NCBI RefSeq assembly: GCF_019857225.1
Contig: NZ_JAFJSY010000022.1
Location: 1 to 64,000, forward strand
Length of the DNA: 64,000 nucleotides
Direction of reading: 5' to 3'
Origin: Streptomyces plumbidurans
Lineage (GTDB): Bacteria > Actinomycetota > Actinomycetes > Streptomycetales > Streptomycetaceae
A program made the translations under genes and the position numbers. Shown piece by piece: positions 1 to 7,254 of this stretch (positions are counted from its first letter, which is position 1; every line of letters begins with the position of its first letter). The notes beneath the pieces are model-generated. The model had not been told where the DNA came from. It worked only from the letters and a program-made list of their open reading frames with translations, and did not search any database.

Positions 1-156
1 AGGTGGGTGTCGGTGCGCACGGCCCGTCGGCCTTTCTGCTGATCGGTGATCATCGCGGATGTGCGGATGTGTAGATGTGCGGATGATCGAAGATGGGCAG
101 CGCGATTCCCGGCGAACGGGCCCTTTCGCGGGCGCAGTTGACGACGGCGGGCCGCG
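1..156. other. No gene seen at the left edge
   Basis: Nothing convincing is visible here. Open frames on both strands have no good ribosome binding site and no family resemblance. A short near-repeat of the type GATGTGCGGATGT occurs at about 58-85. A regulatory role for the gene outside the window cannot be judged. Confidence 0.4.
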
Positions 157-273
157 TCAGACGTTCGTCGCGGGCATCCGGTACCGGCCGCGCAGCGGGC
201 ACCGGACGGACGGGGACACGAGGATCACCTCGTACCGCGAGCGGGGGACGACGACATCGGTGCAGTAGCGCAC
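157..273 (-). CDS. Small hypothetical protein (38 aa)
   Basis: A short minus-strand frame begins at a GTG (273) with a strong AGGAGG six bases upstream and ends at TGA (157). The product begins MRYCTDVVV and ends MPATNV. It is basic (several Arg), has two Cys, and carries no membrane segment. An alternative GTG lies 15 bases upstream, inside the Shine-Dalgarno region, so the 273 start is preferred. I do not recognise a family. The RBS quality is the main support, and chance cannot be excluded at this GC content. It diverges from the TerB-like gene, with 189 bp between them. Confidence 0.35.
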   Translation of the reverse strand: MRYCTDVVVPRSRYEVILVSPSVRCPLRGRYRMPATNV

Positions 274-462
274 GGCCGTCCTCCTCACTCGTCCCGCGCG
301 TCACGGCGACGCACGGTGCGTGGCGAGTGTAGGGAAGCCGGGGCGGGCAGGGCACGGCATTTTTCGCGGCCCGCAGCCGGAACTTATCCGCCGCGCCACT
401 AGTTTCTACGTTGCTGTAGATCTTTGAAGATCTCTTACGACACCCGAAGACATGGAGTTCTC

Positions 463-918
463 ATGGCCCTGTGGGACCGCATCAGGGAATCCGCATCGAC
501 GATGCAGACCCAGCTCGTGGCGAAGAAGAACGACCTGAAGAGCGGCGCCTTCCGCGATGCCAGCATGGCGATGTGCGCCCTGGTCGCCGCCGCCGACGGC
601 ACCATCGACCCGGCCGAGCGCCAGCGCGTCGCCCAGTTGATCTCCACCAACGAGGTCCTGCAGAACTTCCCGGCCGACGATCTGCGCCGCCGCTTCGAGG
701 AGAACCTGAACAAGCTGACGGCCGACTTCGCCTTCGGCAAGGTCAGCGTGCTGCAGGAGATCGCCAAGGCGAAGAAGAAGCCCGCCGAGGCCCGTGCCGT
801 CATCCAGATCGGCATCGTCATCGGCGGCGCCGACGGCGACTTCGACAAGACCGAGCAGGCCATCGTGCGGGAGGCGTGCTTCACGCTGGACCTGCCGCCG
901 CACGAGTTCGACCTCTGA
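463..918 (+). CDS. TerB-family tellurite-resistance-like protein
   Basis: A cytosolic helical protein of 151 aa, matching the single-domain TerB length. Two acidic loops, DGTIDPAE (about residues 45-52) and DGDFDKTE (about 125-132), match the paired metal-binding-like motifs of the family. The ATG at 463 is chosen because GGAG lies five bases upstream; the frame stays open 13 codons further but without an RBS. TerB proteins are linked to tellurite resistance and stress signalling at the membrane, usually beside TerD/TerZ genes. None is present here, so this is a stand-alone copy and its role is unknown. The neighbouring acyltransferase is 136 bp downstream and probably separately transcribed. 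Confidence 0.8.
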   Translation: MALWDRIRESASTMQTQLVAKKNDLKSGAFRDASMAMCALVAAADGTIDPAERQRVAQLISTNEVLQNFPADDLRRRFEENLNKLTADFAFGKVSVLQEIAKAKKKPAEARAVIQIGIVIGGADGDFDKTEQAIVREACFTLDLPPHEFDL

Positions 919-1054
919 CGAGCGCGCAGGGCACTCAAGGCACTCCCAGCACCCAGGGCCCGGGTGGTCCCGCTCGTGCGGGGCCTCCCGGGCCTCTGCG
1001 CAGTGATCGCCGTCCCGGGGGTTTACGCCGCGCAGAACCGGTGAGGCGCGTGGG

Positions 1055-2152
1055 ATGTCCTATCCGCAGACCTCAGCCGCAACTCAGGCAAGACGCTCCC
1101 CAGAGGGCACAGGTTCCCCGCGGGCCGTGCAACAAGGGCGGGCGAAACAGCGCGACGCGTACTTCGACAACGCGAAGTACCTGGCGATCGTGCTGGTGGC
1201 GATAGGGCATTCCTGGGAGCCCCTGCGGGACGGCAGCCGGACCGTCACGGCGCTCTACAACTTCGTCTACGCCTTCCACATGCCGGCGTTCATCGTCATC
1301 TCCGGGTACTTCTCGCGCAGCTTCGACGCGAGCCCGGCGAAGATCAAGCGCCTGGTGACCGGGGTCCTCGTGCCGTACGTGGTGTTCGAGACGGCGTACA
1401 CCCTCTACACCCGCTGGACCGACGGCGTACCGGACCGGCCGATCACCCTCCTGGACCCCCTGTACCTGACCTGGTTCCTGATCGCGTTGTTCGTCTGGCG
1501 GCTGACCACCCCGCTCTGGAAGAACGCGCGCTGGCCGCTGCCGGTCGCGCTCGTCGTCGCGATGCTGGCGACCGTCTCCCCGTCCATCGGCAACGACCTC
1601 GATCTGCAGCGCGTGCTGCAGTTCCTGCCGTACTTCGTGCTCGGCCTGTGCCTGCGGCCCGAGCACTTCCGGCTGGTGCGGTGCTGGCGGGTGCGGTCGC
1701 TGGCCCTGCCGGTGCTGGCCGGTGCGCTCCTCGTGTCGTACTGGGCGGCCCCGCGGATGACCGGCGCCTGGTTCTTCCACCGTGACAGCGCCCAGGAGTT
1801 GGGGGCACCCGCCTGGTGCGGGCCGCTGATGACGCTGGCCGGCTTCGGCTGCTCTGTGGTCCTGGTCGCCTGCTTCCTGTCCTGGGTGCCCGGCCGCCGT
1901 CTGTGGTTCACGGCACTGGGCGCCGGCACGCTGTACGGCTATCTGCTGCACGGCTTCGTCGCCCAGGGGTCGAAGTTCTGGGGCTGGTACGACCCGGCCT
2001 GGGTGCACGGCCCGCTCGGCGAGATCGCCGCCACCCTCGTCGCCGCCACGGTGGTGACCGTGCTGTGCACTCCCCCGGTACGGCGGATCTTCCGCTTCGT
2101 GATCGAGCCGAGGATGGACTGGGCGTTCCGACGGGAGGCACAGGCGTCCTGA
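1055..2152 (+). CDS. Membrane acyltransferase (acyltransferase-3 / fucose 4-O-acetylase type)
   Basis: A 365-aa polytopic protein. After a hydrophilic N-terminus of about 30 residues comes the family signature region: YFDNAKYLAIVLVAIGHSW (about 34-52, with the catalytic-type His in GHSW) and FHMPAFIVISGYF (about 73-85). About ten hydrophobic segments follow. Members use acyl-CoA to O-acetylate surface sugars or lipids at the cytoplasmic membrane, and the form seen here resembles the NolL/fucose acetylase branch (COG3594). The substrate cannot be inferred. The start at 1055 has only a weak GTGAGG upstream. No sugar-polymer gene is adjacent. Confidence 0.8.
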   Translation: MSYPQTSAATQARRSPEGTGSPRAVQQGRAKQRDAYFDNAKYLAIVLVAIGHSWEPLRDGSRTVTALYNFVYAFHMPAFIVISGYFSRSFDASPAKIKRLVTGVLVPYVVFETAYTLYTRWTDGVPDRPITLLDPLYLTWFLIALFVWRLTTPLWKNARWPLPVALVVAMLATVSPSIGNDLDLQRVLQFLPYFVLGLCLRPEHFRLVRCWRVRSLALPVLAGALLVSYWAAPRMTGAWFFHRDSAQELGAPAWCGPLMTLAGFGCSVVLVACFLSWVPGRRLWFTALGAGTLYGYLLHGFVAQGSKFWGWYDPAWVHGPLGEIAATLVAATVVTVLCTPPVRRIFRFVIEPRMDWAFRREAQAS

Positions 2153-2232
2153 GGGCACGGCTGCCGTGAGCCTTCACTCCGGCGGAGCAACGAAGCGTTT
2201 GCCGCTGCCCCGAGCGCGGGAGGGCCACCGTC

Positions 2233-3084
2233 ATGGTGAACCGCACCGTCACGGTGAAACGCAGGGGATTCGTCTATCGGCTTCAGTTCTTCAAGCGGCC
2301 GTGGTTCCAGACATGGCTGTCGATGACCGTGCTGGCGGTCCTGATGTCGGTCGTCATGCTGACGACCGACAACGAGGCCGTGGTTCCGGCGGCCCTGTTC
2401 TACGGCGCCGCGGCGGCGCCGCTCGCGTTCGCCATGGCCACCCACACCAGGACCGGATTCGCCACCAGCGTCCCGCCGTCCGTACTGCTGGGCATGTTCC
2501 TGTTCGGCGGCGGCATCTCTCTGGCCCTCGGGGGGTTCTTCGACGCGGAGTTCATCCGCGACCTGAACAGTCCGGAGATCCTGGTGGTCGGGTTCATCGA
2601 GGAACTCGCGAAGTTCCTGCCGGTACTCGCGATGGCCCTCACCGGCCGATACCTGGACGTCCGCTCCGGCGTCGCCCTGGGCTTCGCCGCCGCCCTGGGC
2701 TTCGCCGTGCTGGAGTCGATGTCCTACGGATTGCAGGCGGCCCTCTCCGACGGCATCACGGCCGCCGAGAGCACACTGATCGGACGCGGGCTCACCGAAC
2801 CCTTCGGCCACCTGGCCTGGACGGGTCTGCTCTGCGCACTCGCCTTCACCAGCTGGCAGAAACGGGGGAAGGTCACGCTGACCGCCGGCCTGGTCGGCGG
2901 CTATCTGCTGGTCGCCCTGCTCCACTCCGCCAACGACGGCCTGCTCACCTACGAGTCCAAGAACCCGGTCCTGTTCCTCGGATACCTCGCCGTCGCCGTC
3001 ACCAGCTACGTCCTGTTCCGCCTGGGAACCCGCAGCCTCACCTTGCCGGCTGCCGGCGCACAGCCGCGACCTCAGCCGGCGTAG
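2233..3084 (+). CDS. PrsW-family glutamic intramembrane protease
   Basis: A 283-aa membrane protein with about eight hydrophobic segments. The diagnostic EExxK motif appears as FIEELAKFLP (about residues 117-126), and conserved His-containing segments follow (EPFGHLAWTG and LLHSANDG). PrsW proteins cleave transmembrane substrates such as anti-sigma factors (RsiW in Bacillus). Many actinobacteria carry several copies with unknown substrates. No anti-sigma gene is visible nearby. The ATG at 2233 follows an AGGGCCACC leader with a modest RBS. The stop overlaps the first unit of a small tandem repeat. Confidence 0.85.
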   Translation: MVNRTVTVKRRGFVYRLQFFKRPWFQTWLSMTVLAVLMSVVMLTTDNEAVVPAALFYGAAAAPLAFAMATHTRTGFATSVPPSVLLGMFLFGGGISLALGGFFDAEFIRDLNSPEILVVGFIEELAKFLPVLAMALTGRYLDVRSGVALGFAAALGFAVLESMSYGLQAALSDGITAAESTLIGRGLTEPFGHLAWTGLLCALAFTSWQKRGKVTLTAGLVGGYLLVALLHSANDGLLTYESKNPVLFLGYLAVAVTSYVLFRLGTRSLTLPAAGAQPRPQPA

Positions 3085-3125
3085 AACCCCGGGCACTGTA
3101 GAACCCGGACACTGCAGAACCCCGG
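3081..3125. repeat. Three short tandem repeats after the PrsW gene
   Basis: Three imperfect direct copies of a GTAGAACCCCGGGCACT-type unit lie head to tail at 3081-3097, 3098-3113 and 3114-3125. The first contains the TAG stop of the upstream gene. They form no strong hairpin. Replication slippage is the simplest explanation. Confidence 0.7.
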
Positions 3126-3176
3126 AAAACAGCTCGTGCGGGCCGAGACTCAGCTCGACCCGCACGATCCGGTCAG

Positions 3177-3261
3177 TGTCCGAGGGGGGACTTGAACCCC
3201 CACGCCCGATAAAGGGCACTAGCACCTCAAGCTAGCGCGTCTGCCATTCCGCCACCCGGAC
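3177..3261 (-). tRNA. tRNA-Leu (anticodon GAG)
   Basis: The minus strand folds as a type II tRNA of 85 nt. A 7-bp acceptor stem is formed by GTCCGGG and CTCGGAC. A CTAGC/GCTAG anticodon stem encloses the loop TTGAGGT, giving anticodon GAG. There is a long variable arm (GTGCCC...GGGC) and a T arm containing GGTTCAAGTCC. The discriminator base is A and CCA is not encoded, as is usual in Streptomyces. It reads CUC/CUU leucine codons. No attachment-site duplication or integrase is seen next to it. Confidence 0.97.
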
Positions 3262-3359
3262 AAGGTGTCTGCCGCCTTGACTGGGGTGTTCGCCCCGGCG
3301 ACATGGACAACAATACCAAGCTTTCGCAGTGCCCTTCACCTGCATATCCGGGTCGCCGG

Positions 3360-3399
3360 GACGCGTTCCGGGGCCGCCGAAGCGGACCGGGAACGCGTC
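3360..3399 (-). terminator. Probable terminator of the aldehyde dehydrogenase-sucD-sucC operon
   Basis: A perfect 10-bp inverted repeat, GACGCGTTCC (3360-3369) and GGAACGCGTC (3390-3399), with a GC-rich loop containing a further CCGG/CCGG pair. It lies 25 bp past the stop codon of the dehydrogenase on the minus strand. No U-tract is present, which is common for actinobacterial terminators. Confidence 0.65.
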
Positions 3400-3424
3400 A
3401 CCGGCAGCGATCGGGCCGCTACCG

Positions 3425-4987
3425 TCAGGGCATGAGGTGGTAGTCCGGGAAGTTCCCGGGCAGCCGCTCCCCCGCCGGGCCCTGGGTCACCGCCCGCACC
3501 AGCAGCTCGCCCCCGACGAACGCGCCCCGCCACGAGGCGCCGAACCCGCCGAACAGCTCGTCGCGGTCGCCGCGGGAGCGGGGCTTGCCGCGGCCCACCT
3601 TGAAGGCTCGGATCTGCGGGGCCAGCCGGTCGAAGGTGGCCCCGTCGTCCGTGGACAGGGTGGCGACGAGCGCGCCGTTGGAGGCGTTCATCGCCGCCAG
3701 CAGCTCTGCCTCCGTGTCGACCAGGACGATGGTGTCGACCGGGCCGAACGGTTCCGCGTGGTGCAGGGGCGAGGACGGTGGCGGGCCGAGGAGCGTGACC
3801 GGATGGACGTACGCCGAGGTGTCCTGGCCGGGCAGGAAGCGGCCGTCGGCCTCGCTGCCGCGGTGCAGCGGGACGGCGCCGCGGTCGATGGCCTCGGCGA
3901 CCTGGTCGCGCAGCTCCTTGGCCTTGGCGGCGTTGATGACCGGCCCGAAGTCCAGCCGCGGATACGGGTCGTCGGCCTTCTCCACGGCGAGCGGGTGGCC
4001 GACCCTGAGCGTGCGCACCGCCGGGAGGTACGCCGCCAGAAAGTCGTCGAAGAGGTGCCGCTGGACGACGAAGCGCGGATACGCCGTGCAGCGCTGCTTG
4101 CCGTAGTCGAAGAGCTTGGGGACGAACGTGCCGAGCGCGTCCCAGTCGGAGAAGTTCCAGATGCCCCAGGTGTTGAGTCCCTCCTGTTCCAGTACATGAC
4201 GTTTGCCGAGGTCGGCGACGGCCGTGGCCACCGCGGCGCCGGTGTCGCGGCCACCGACGAAGGAGACGCAGCCGATCTCCGGCGCCCGCACCAGCGCCTG
4301 GGACAGCTCGCCCCCGCTGCCGCTGACGAGGCTGGCGGGGAGCCCCTCGCGGACGGCAAGCGCACAGGCCAGGGTCAGACATGCGACGCCGCCGTCGGTC
4401 GGGGTCTTGGCGATCACCGCGTTGCCCGCCAGGGCCTGTACCAGCATTGCGTGAACGAGCACGCTCATCGGGTAGTTCCAGCTCGCGATGTTGGAGACCG
4501 GGCCGTCCAGCGGGGCCCGGCCGGCGAGCATCGGCTCGATGCCGTCGACGTACCAGCGCACTCCGTCGATGGCCCGGTCGACGTCCGCCTGGGCGAGCCG
4601 CCAGGGCTTGCCGATCTCCCACACGAGCAGCAGGGCGAGGAGTTCGCGGTGCTGGGTGAGCGCGTCGAGGGTGGCCGCGACGCGGGCGCGGCGCTCCTCG
4701 AGCGGGATGTGCCGCCAGGCGCGGTGCTGGTCGAGCGACGCGCGGACGGCCTGGTGCGCGGTGTCGCGGTCCAGGCGGGGCGGGCCGGCGACGGGCCTGC
4801 CGTCGACGGGGCTGATGGCGGGCAGGGCCCGGCCGTCGGCCCGCCATCCGGAGCCCCACAGGTTGAGGACACGGTCGTCCTGGAAGGCCTCGGGAGCGAC
4901 GGCGAGGCAGCGCTGCCAGGCGTCTTCCCAGGAGGTGCCCGATTTGAGGGTGAGGGTGGGTGTGTTGGAGGTGAGGGTGGATGCCAT
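3425..4987 (-). CDS. Aldehyde dehydrogenase family protein
   Basis: A 520-aa NAD(P)-dependent aldehyde dehydrogenase. Family hallmarks are present in order: SNIASWNYPM (substrate/oxyanion Asn), AVIAKTPTDGG (cofactor-binding Lys), VLEQEGLN (general-base Glu), YGKQRCTAYPR (nucleophilic Cys) and AEPFGPV near the C-terminus. The ATG at 4987 with GGAG upstream is preferred to an ATG eight codons earlier. It is the last gene of a three-gene operon with sucD and sucC. The context points to oxidation or CoA-dependent reduction of a C1/C2 acid derivative such as formyl-CoA, glyoxylate or succinate semialdehyde, but the substrate cannot be read from sequence. Confidence 0.85.
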   Translation of the reverse strand: MASTLTSNTPTLTLKSGTSWEDAWQRCLAVAPEAFQDDRVLNLWGSGWRADGRALPAISPVDGRPVAGPPRLDRDTAHQAVRASLDQHRAWRHIPLEERRARVAATLDALTQHRELLALLLVWEIGKPWRLAQADVDRAIDGVRWYVDGIEPMLAGRAPLDGPVSNIASWNYPMSVLVHAMLVQALAGNAVIAKTPTDGGVACLTLACALAVREGLPASLVSGSGGELSQALVRAPEIGCVSFVGGRDTGAAVATAVADLGKRHVLEQEGLNTWGIWNFSDWDALGTFVPKLFDYGKQRCTAYPRFVVQRHLFDDFLAAYLPAVRTLRVGHPLAVEKADDPYPRLDFGPVINAAKAKELRDQVAEAIDRGAVPLHRGSEADGRFLPGQDTSAYVHPVTLLGPPPSSPLHHAEPFGPVDTIVLVDTEAELLAAMNASNGALVATLSTDDGATFDRLAPQIRAFKVGRGKPRSRGDRDELFGGFGASWRGAFVGGELLVRAVTQGPAGERLPGNFPDYHLMP

Positions 4988-5034
4988 TCGGTTGCTCCGC
5001 TCTCGGTGCACAGTCGGGGGCGGGATTGCATGGC

Positions 5035-5073
5035 TCGGTTCGAGTACCCGGTTCGAGTACTCGGTTCGACCAT
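5035..5073. repeat. Three 13-bp tandem repeats between sucD and the dehydrogenase
   Basis: TCGGTTCGAGTAC (5035-5047), CCGGTTCGAGTAC (5048-5060) and the diverged TCGGTTCGACCAT (5061-5073) lie directly head to tail in the 93-bp gap of the operon. They could space or stall the transcript, or simply reflect slippage. There is no evidence of function. Confidence 0.75.
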
Positions 5074-5080
5074 GGGTGAG

Positions 5081-5965
5081 CTAGCCCTGCTCTTCGAGAC
5101 GCGCGAGCACGAGTTTCGCCGTCTCCGTCGGCGTGCTCCCCACCCGCACCCCGACCGCCTCCAGCGCCTCCCTCTTCGCCTGCGCGGTGCCGGACGAGCC
5201 GGACACGATGGCGCCCGCGTGCCCCATCGTCTTGCCCTCGGGCGCGGTGAACCCGGCGATGTAGCCGACCACCGGCTTGGTGACGTGCTCCTGGATGTAT
5301 GCCGCCGCCCGCTCCTCCGCGTCGCCGCCGATCTCGCCGATGAGGACGATCAGTTCGGTGTCGGCGTCGTCCTGGAAGGCGGCCAGGCAGTCGATGTGGG
5401 TGGTGCCCACGACGGGGTCGCCGCCGATGCCGACGCAGGTCGAGAAGCCGATGTCCTGCAGCTCGTACATGAGTTGGTAGGTGAGCGTGCCCGACTTGGA
5501 CACCAGGCCGATGCGGCCGGACTTGGTGATGTCGGAGGGGATGATGCCCGCGTTGGACTGGCCCGGGGTGATCAGGCCGGGGCAGTTGGGGCCGATGACC
5601 CGCGTGCCCTTGGACTTGGCGTGGGCGTGGAAGGCGACGGCGTCGTGCACGGGGATGCCCTCGGTGATGACGACCGCGAGGCCGATGCCCGCGTCGGCGG
5701 CCTCGACGACGGCGGCCTTGGCGAAGGCGGGCGGCACGAACACGACGGTGACGTCGGCGCCGGTGGCCTCCATGCCCTCGGCGACCGAGCCGAAGACGGG
5801 GACGGCCCGGTCGTCGAAGTCGACGGTGCGGCCCGCCTTGCGGGGGTTGACGCCGCCGACGACGTCGGTGCCGGCGGCGAGCATCCGCCGGGTGTGCTTC
5901 ATGCCCTCGCCGCCGGTCATGCCCTGGACGAGGACCTTGCTCTCCTTGGTGAGGTAGATCGCCAT
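5081..5965 (-). CDS. sucD: Succinyl-CoA synthetase alpha-like subunit (acyl-CoA thiokinase)
   Basis: A 294-aa protein of the usual SucD length. It has an N-terminal CoA-binding Rossmann domain (KVLVQGMTGGEG at about 10-21, GGVNPRKAG at about 37-45), the IGPNCPG segment, and the phosphorylated histidine in GHAGAIVSG (His249). It pairs with the beta subunit whose stop lies 14 bp upstream, and the spacer carries GAGGAG. The pair would form or break an acyl-CoA at the expense of ATP/ADP. Location beside the oxalate genes suggests a specialised paralogue (for example succinate, malate, oxalate or formate CoA-ligase activity) rather than the housekeeping TCA enzyme. That is inference from context. 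Confidence 0.88.
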   Translation of the reverse strand: MAIYLTKESKVLVQGMTGGEGMKHTRRMLAAGTDVVGGVNPRKAGRTVDFDDRAVPVFGSVAEGMEATGADVTVVFVPPAFAKAAVVEAADAGIGLAVVITEGIPVHDAVAFHAHAKSKGTRVIGPNCPGLITPGQSNAGIIPSDITKSGRIGLVSKSGTLTYQLMYELQDIGFSTCVGIGGDPVVGTTHIDCLAAFQDDADTELIVLIGEIGGDAEERAAAYIQEHVTKPVVGYIAGFTAPEGKTMGHAGAIVSGSSGTAQAKREALEAVGVRVGSTPTETAKLVLARLEEQG

Positions 5966-5979
5966 GTCGTCCCGTCTCC

Positions 5980-7110
5980 TCAGTTGGCGGTGGCGAGTTG
6001 GGCGGCACGGGCGGCGGCGCCGTCCATGGTGGTGGCCTGCTGGACCAGCGGGTGCGCGCGTTCGTCGAGGACGGTGCGGCCGCGGGCCGCGTTGTTCCCG
6101 TCGAGGCGTACGACCAGCGGTTTGGTCAACTGGACGGCGTCCAGCGCCTGCACGATGCCCTCGGCGACCGCGTCGCAGGCGGTGATCCCGCCGAAGACGT
6201 TGACGAAGACGGACTTCACGGCCGGGTCGGAGAGGATGACGGACAGGCCGTCGGCCATGATCTGCGCGGAGGCGCCGCCGCCGATGTCGAGGAAGTTGGC
6301 GGGGCGGGCTCCGCAGCCCGCGACCACGTCGAGGGTGGACATGACCAGTCCGGCGCCGTTGCCGATGATGCCGACCTCGCCGTCCAGCTTCACGTAGTTG
6401 AGGCCCTTGGCGGCGGCCGCCGCCTCCAGCCGGTCGTCGTGCTCGACCTCGTCGGCGCCCCAACGCGCCTGCCGGAAGCGGGCGTTGTCGTCGAGGGTCA
6501 CCTTGCCGTCCAGGGCGAGGATGTGGCCCTGCTTCGTTCGTACGAGCGGGTTGACCTCGACGAGCAGCGCGTCCTCGCGGACGAGCACGTCCCACAGCCG
6601 TACGAGGACGTCGACGGTCTGCGGCGGAAGTGCCGCCGCCTCGGCGATCTCGGCCGCCTTCGCCGAGGTGACGCCCTCGGCCGGGTCGACGGGGATGCGG
6701 GCCACCGCCTCGGGCCGGGCGGTGGCGACCTCCTCGATCTCCATGCCGCCCTCGGCGGAGGCGATCGCGAGGAAGGTGCCGGCCGCGCGGTCGAGGACGT
6801 AGGAGACGTAGTACTCGCTCTCGATCTCCACAGGTTCGGCGAGCATCACCTTGCGGACCGTGTGGCCCTTGATGTCCATGCCGAGGATCTGCCGTGCGGT
6901 GAGCTCGGCCGCGGCCGGATCGGCGGCGAACTTCACGCCCCCCGCCTTGCCTCGCCCACCGGTCTTGACCTGGGCCTTCACCACCACTTGCCCACCGAGC
7001 GTGCGGGCGATCCCGCGTGCCTCCTTGGGCGAGTCGGTGACCGCGGCCCTGGGGGCCACGATGCCGTGCTCCTCGAAGAGTTCCCTTGCCTGGTGTTCGT
7101 ACAGGTCCAT
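5980..7110 (-). CDS. sucC: Succinyl-CoA synthetase beta-like subunit (acyl-CoA thiokinase)
   Basis: A 376-aa ATP-grasp protein. MDLYEHQARELFEEHGI at the N-terminus is typical of SucC. The nucleotide-binding region VVKAQVKTGGRGKAGGVK (about 46-63), LLVEVNPLV (Mg-binding) and the C-terminal GGITACDAVAEGIV region are all present. The ATG at 7110 has AGGAG five bases upstream. It is the first gene of the minus-strand operon and diverges from the oxc-type gene across a 144-bp promoter region with a large palindrome (7180-7203), so both sides are probably co-regulated. The acid specificity is unknown. Confidence 0.88.
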   Translation of the reverse strand: MDLYEHQARELFEEHGIVAPRAAVTDSPKEARGIARTLGGQVVVKAQVKTGGRGKAGGVKFAADPAAAELTARQILGMDIKGHTVRKVMLAEPVEIESEYYVSYVLDRAAGTFLAIASAEGGMEIEEVATARPEAVARIPVDPAEGVTSAKAAEIAEAAALPPQTVDVLVRLWDVLVREDALLVEVNPLVRTKQGHILALDGKVTLDDNARFRQARWGADEVEHDDRLEAAAAAKGLNYVKLDGEVGIIGNGAGLVMSTLDVVAGCGARPANFLDIGGGASAQIMADGLSVILSDPAVKSVFVNVFGGITACDAVAEGIVQALDAVQLTKPLVVRLDGNNAARGRTVLDERAHPLVQQATTMDGAAARAAQLATAN

Positions 7111-7179
7111 TCCGGCTCCTGTCTTAAAAGTGCCGCACGCCCCCTGGACACCACCCACCGGATGCGGGATAACAAGGTT

Positions 7180-7213
7180 CATACAGTATTCGTCGACTGT
7201 ATGCAATGTACCG
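7180..7213. promoter_or_regulatory. Divergent sucC/oxc operator: palindrome plus shared GTCGAC-GTATGC element
   Basis: A perfect 8-bp inverted repeat, CATACAGT (7180-7187) and ACTGTATG (7196-7203), separated by 8 bp, lies midway between the divergent sucC and oxc starts. It overlaps GTCGACTGTATGCAATG (7192-7208), which recurs with 17 of 22 matches over the longer window at 38943-38964, in front of the third OFA transporter. TTCGTCGACTG (7189-7199) also recurs on the minus strand at 39067-39057. The likely reader is the FCD-type GntR regulator at 35.5 kb; this is inference. Confidence 0.6.
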
Positions 7214-7254
7214 CGAGAGCAGTTCCACCCCCTACGAAGGGACAGGACTTCGCC

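Noticed and set aside
1939..3225. A 428-codon minus frame opposite the PrsW gene
   Set aside because: Antisense to a clear membrane protease gene, running through the tRNA, with no RBS and no family resemblance.
3177..3261. Integration site of a mobile element at tRNA-Leu
   Set aside because: No integrase, no duplicated tRNA 3' end and no change in gene type is visible on either side.
3329..6397. A 1022-codon open frame on the plus strand across the dehydrogenase and sucD genes
   Set aside because: It is antisense to two well-supported genes, has no domain, and has the composition expected of a GC-rich shadow frame.
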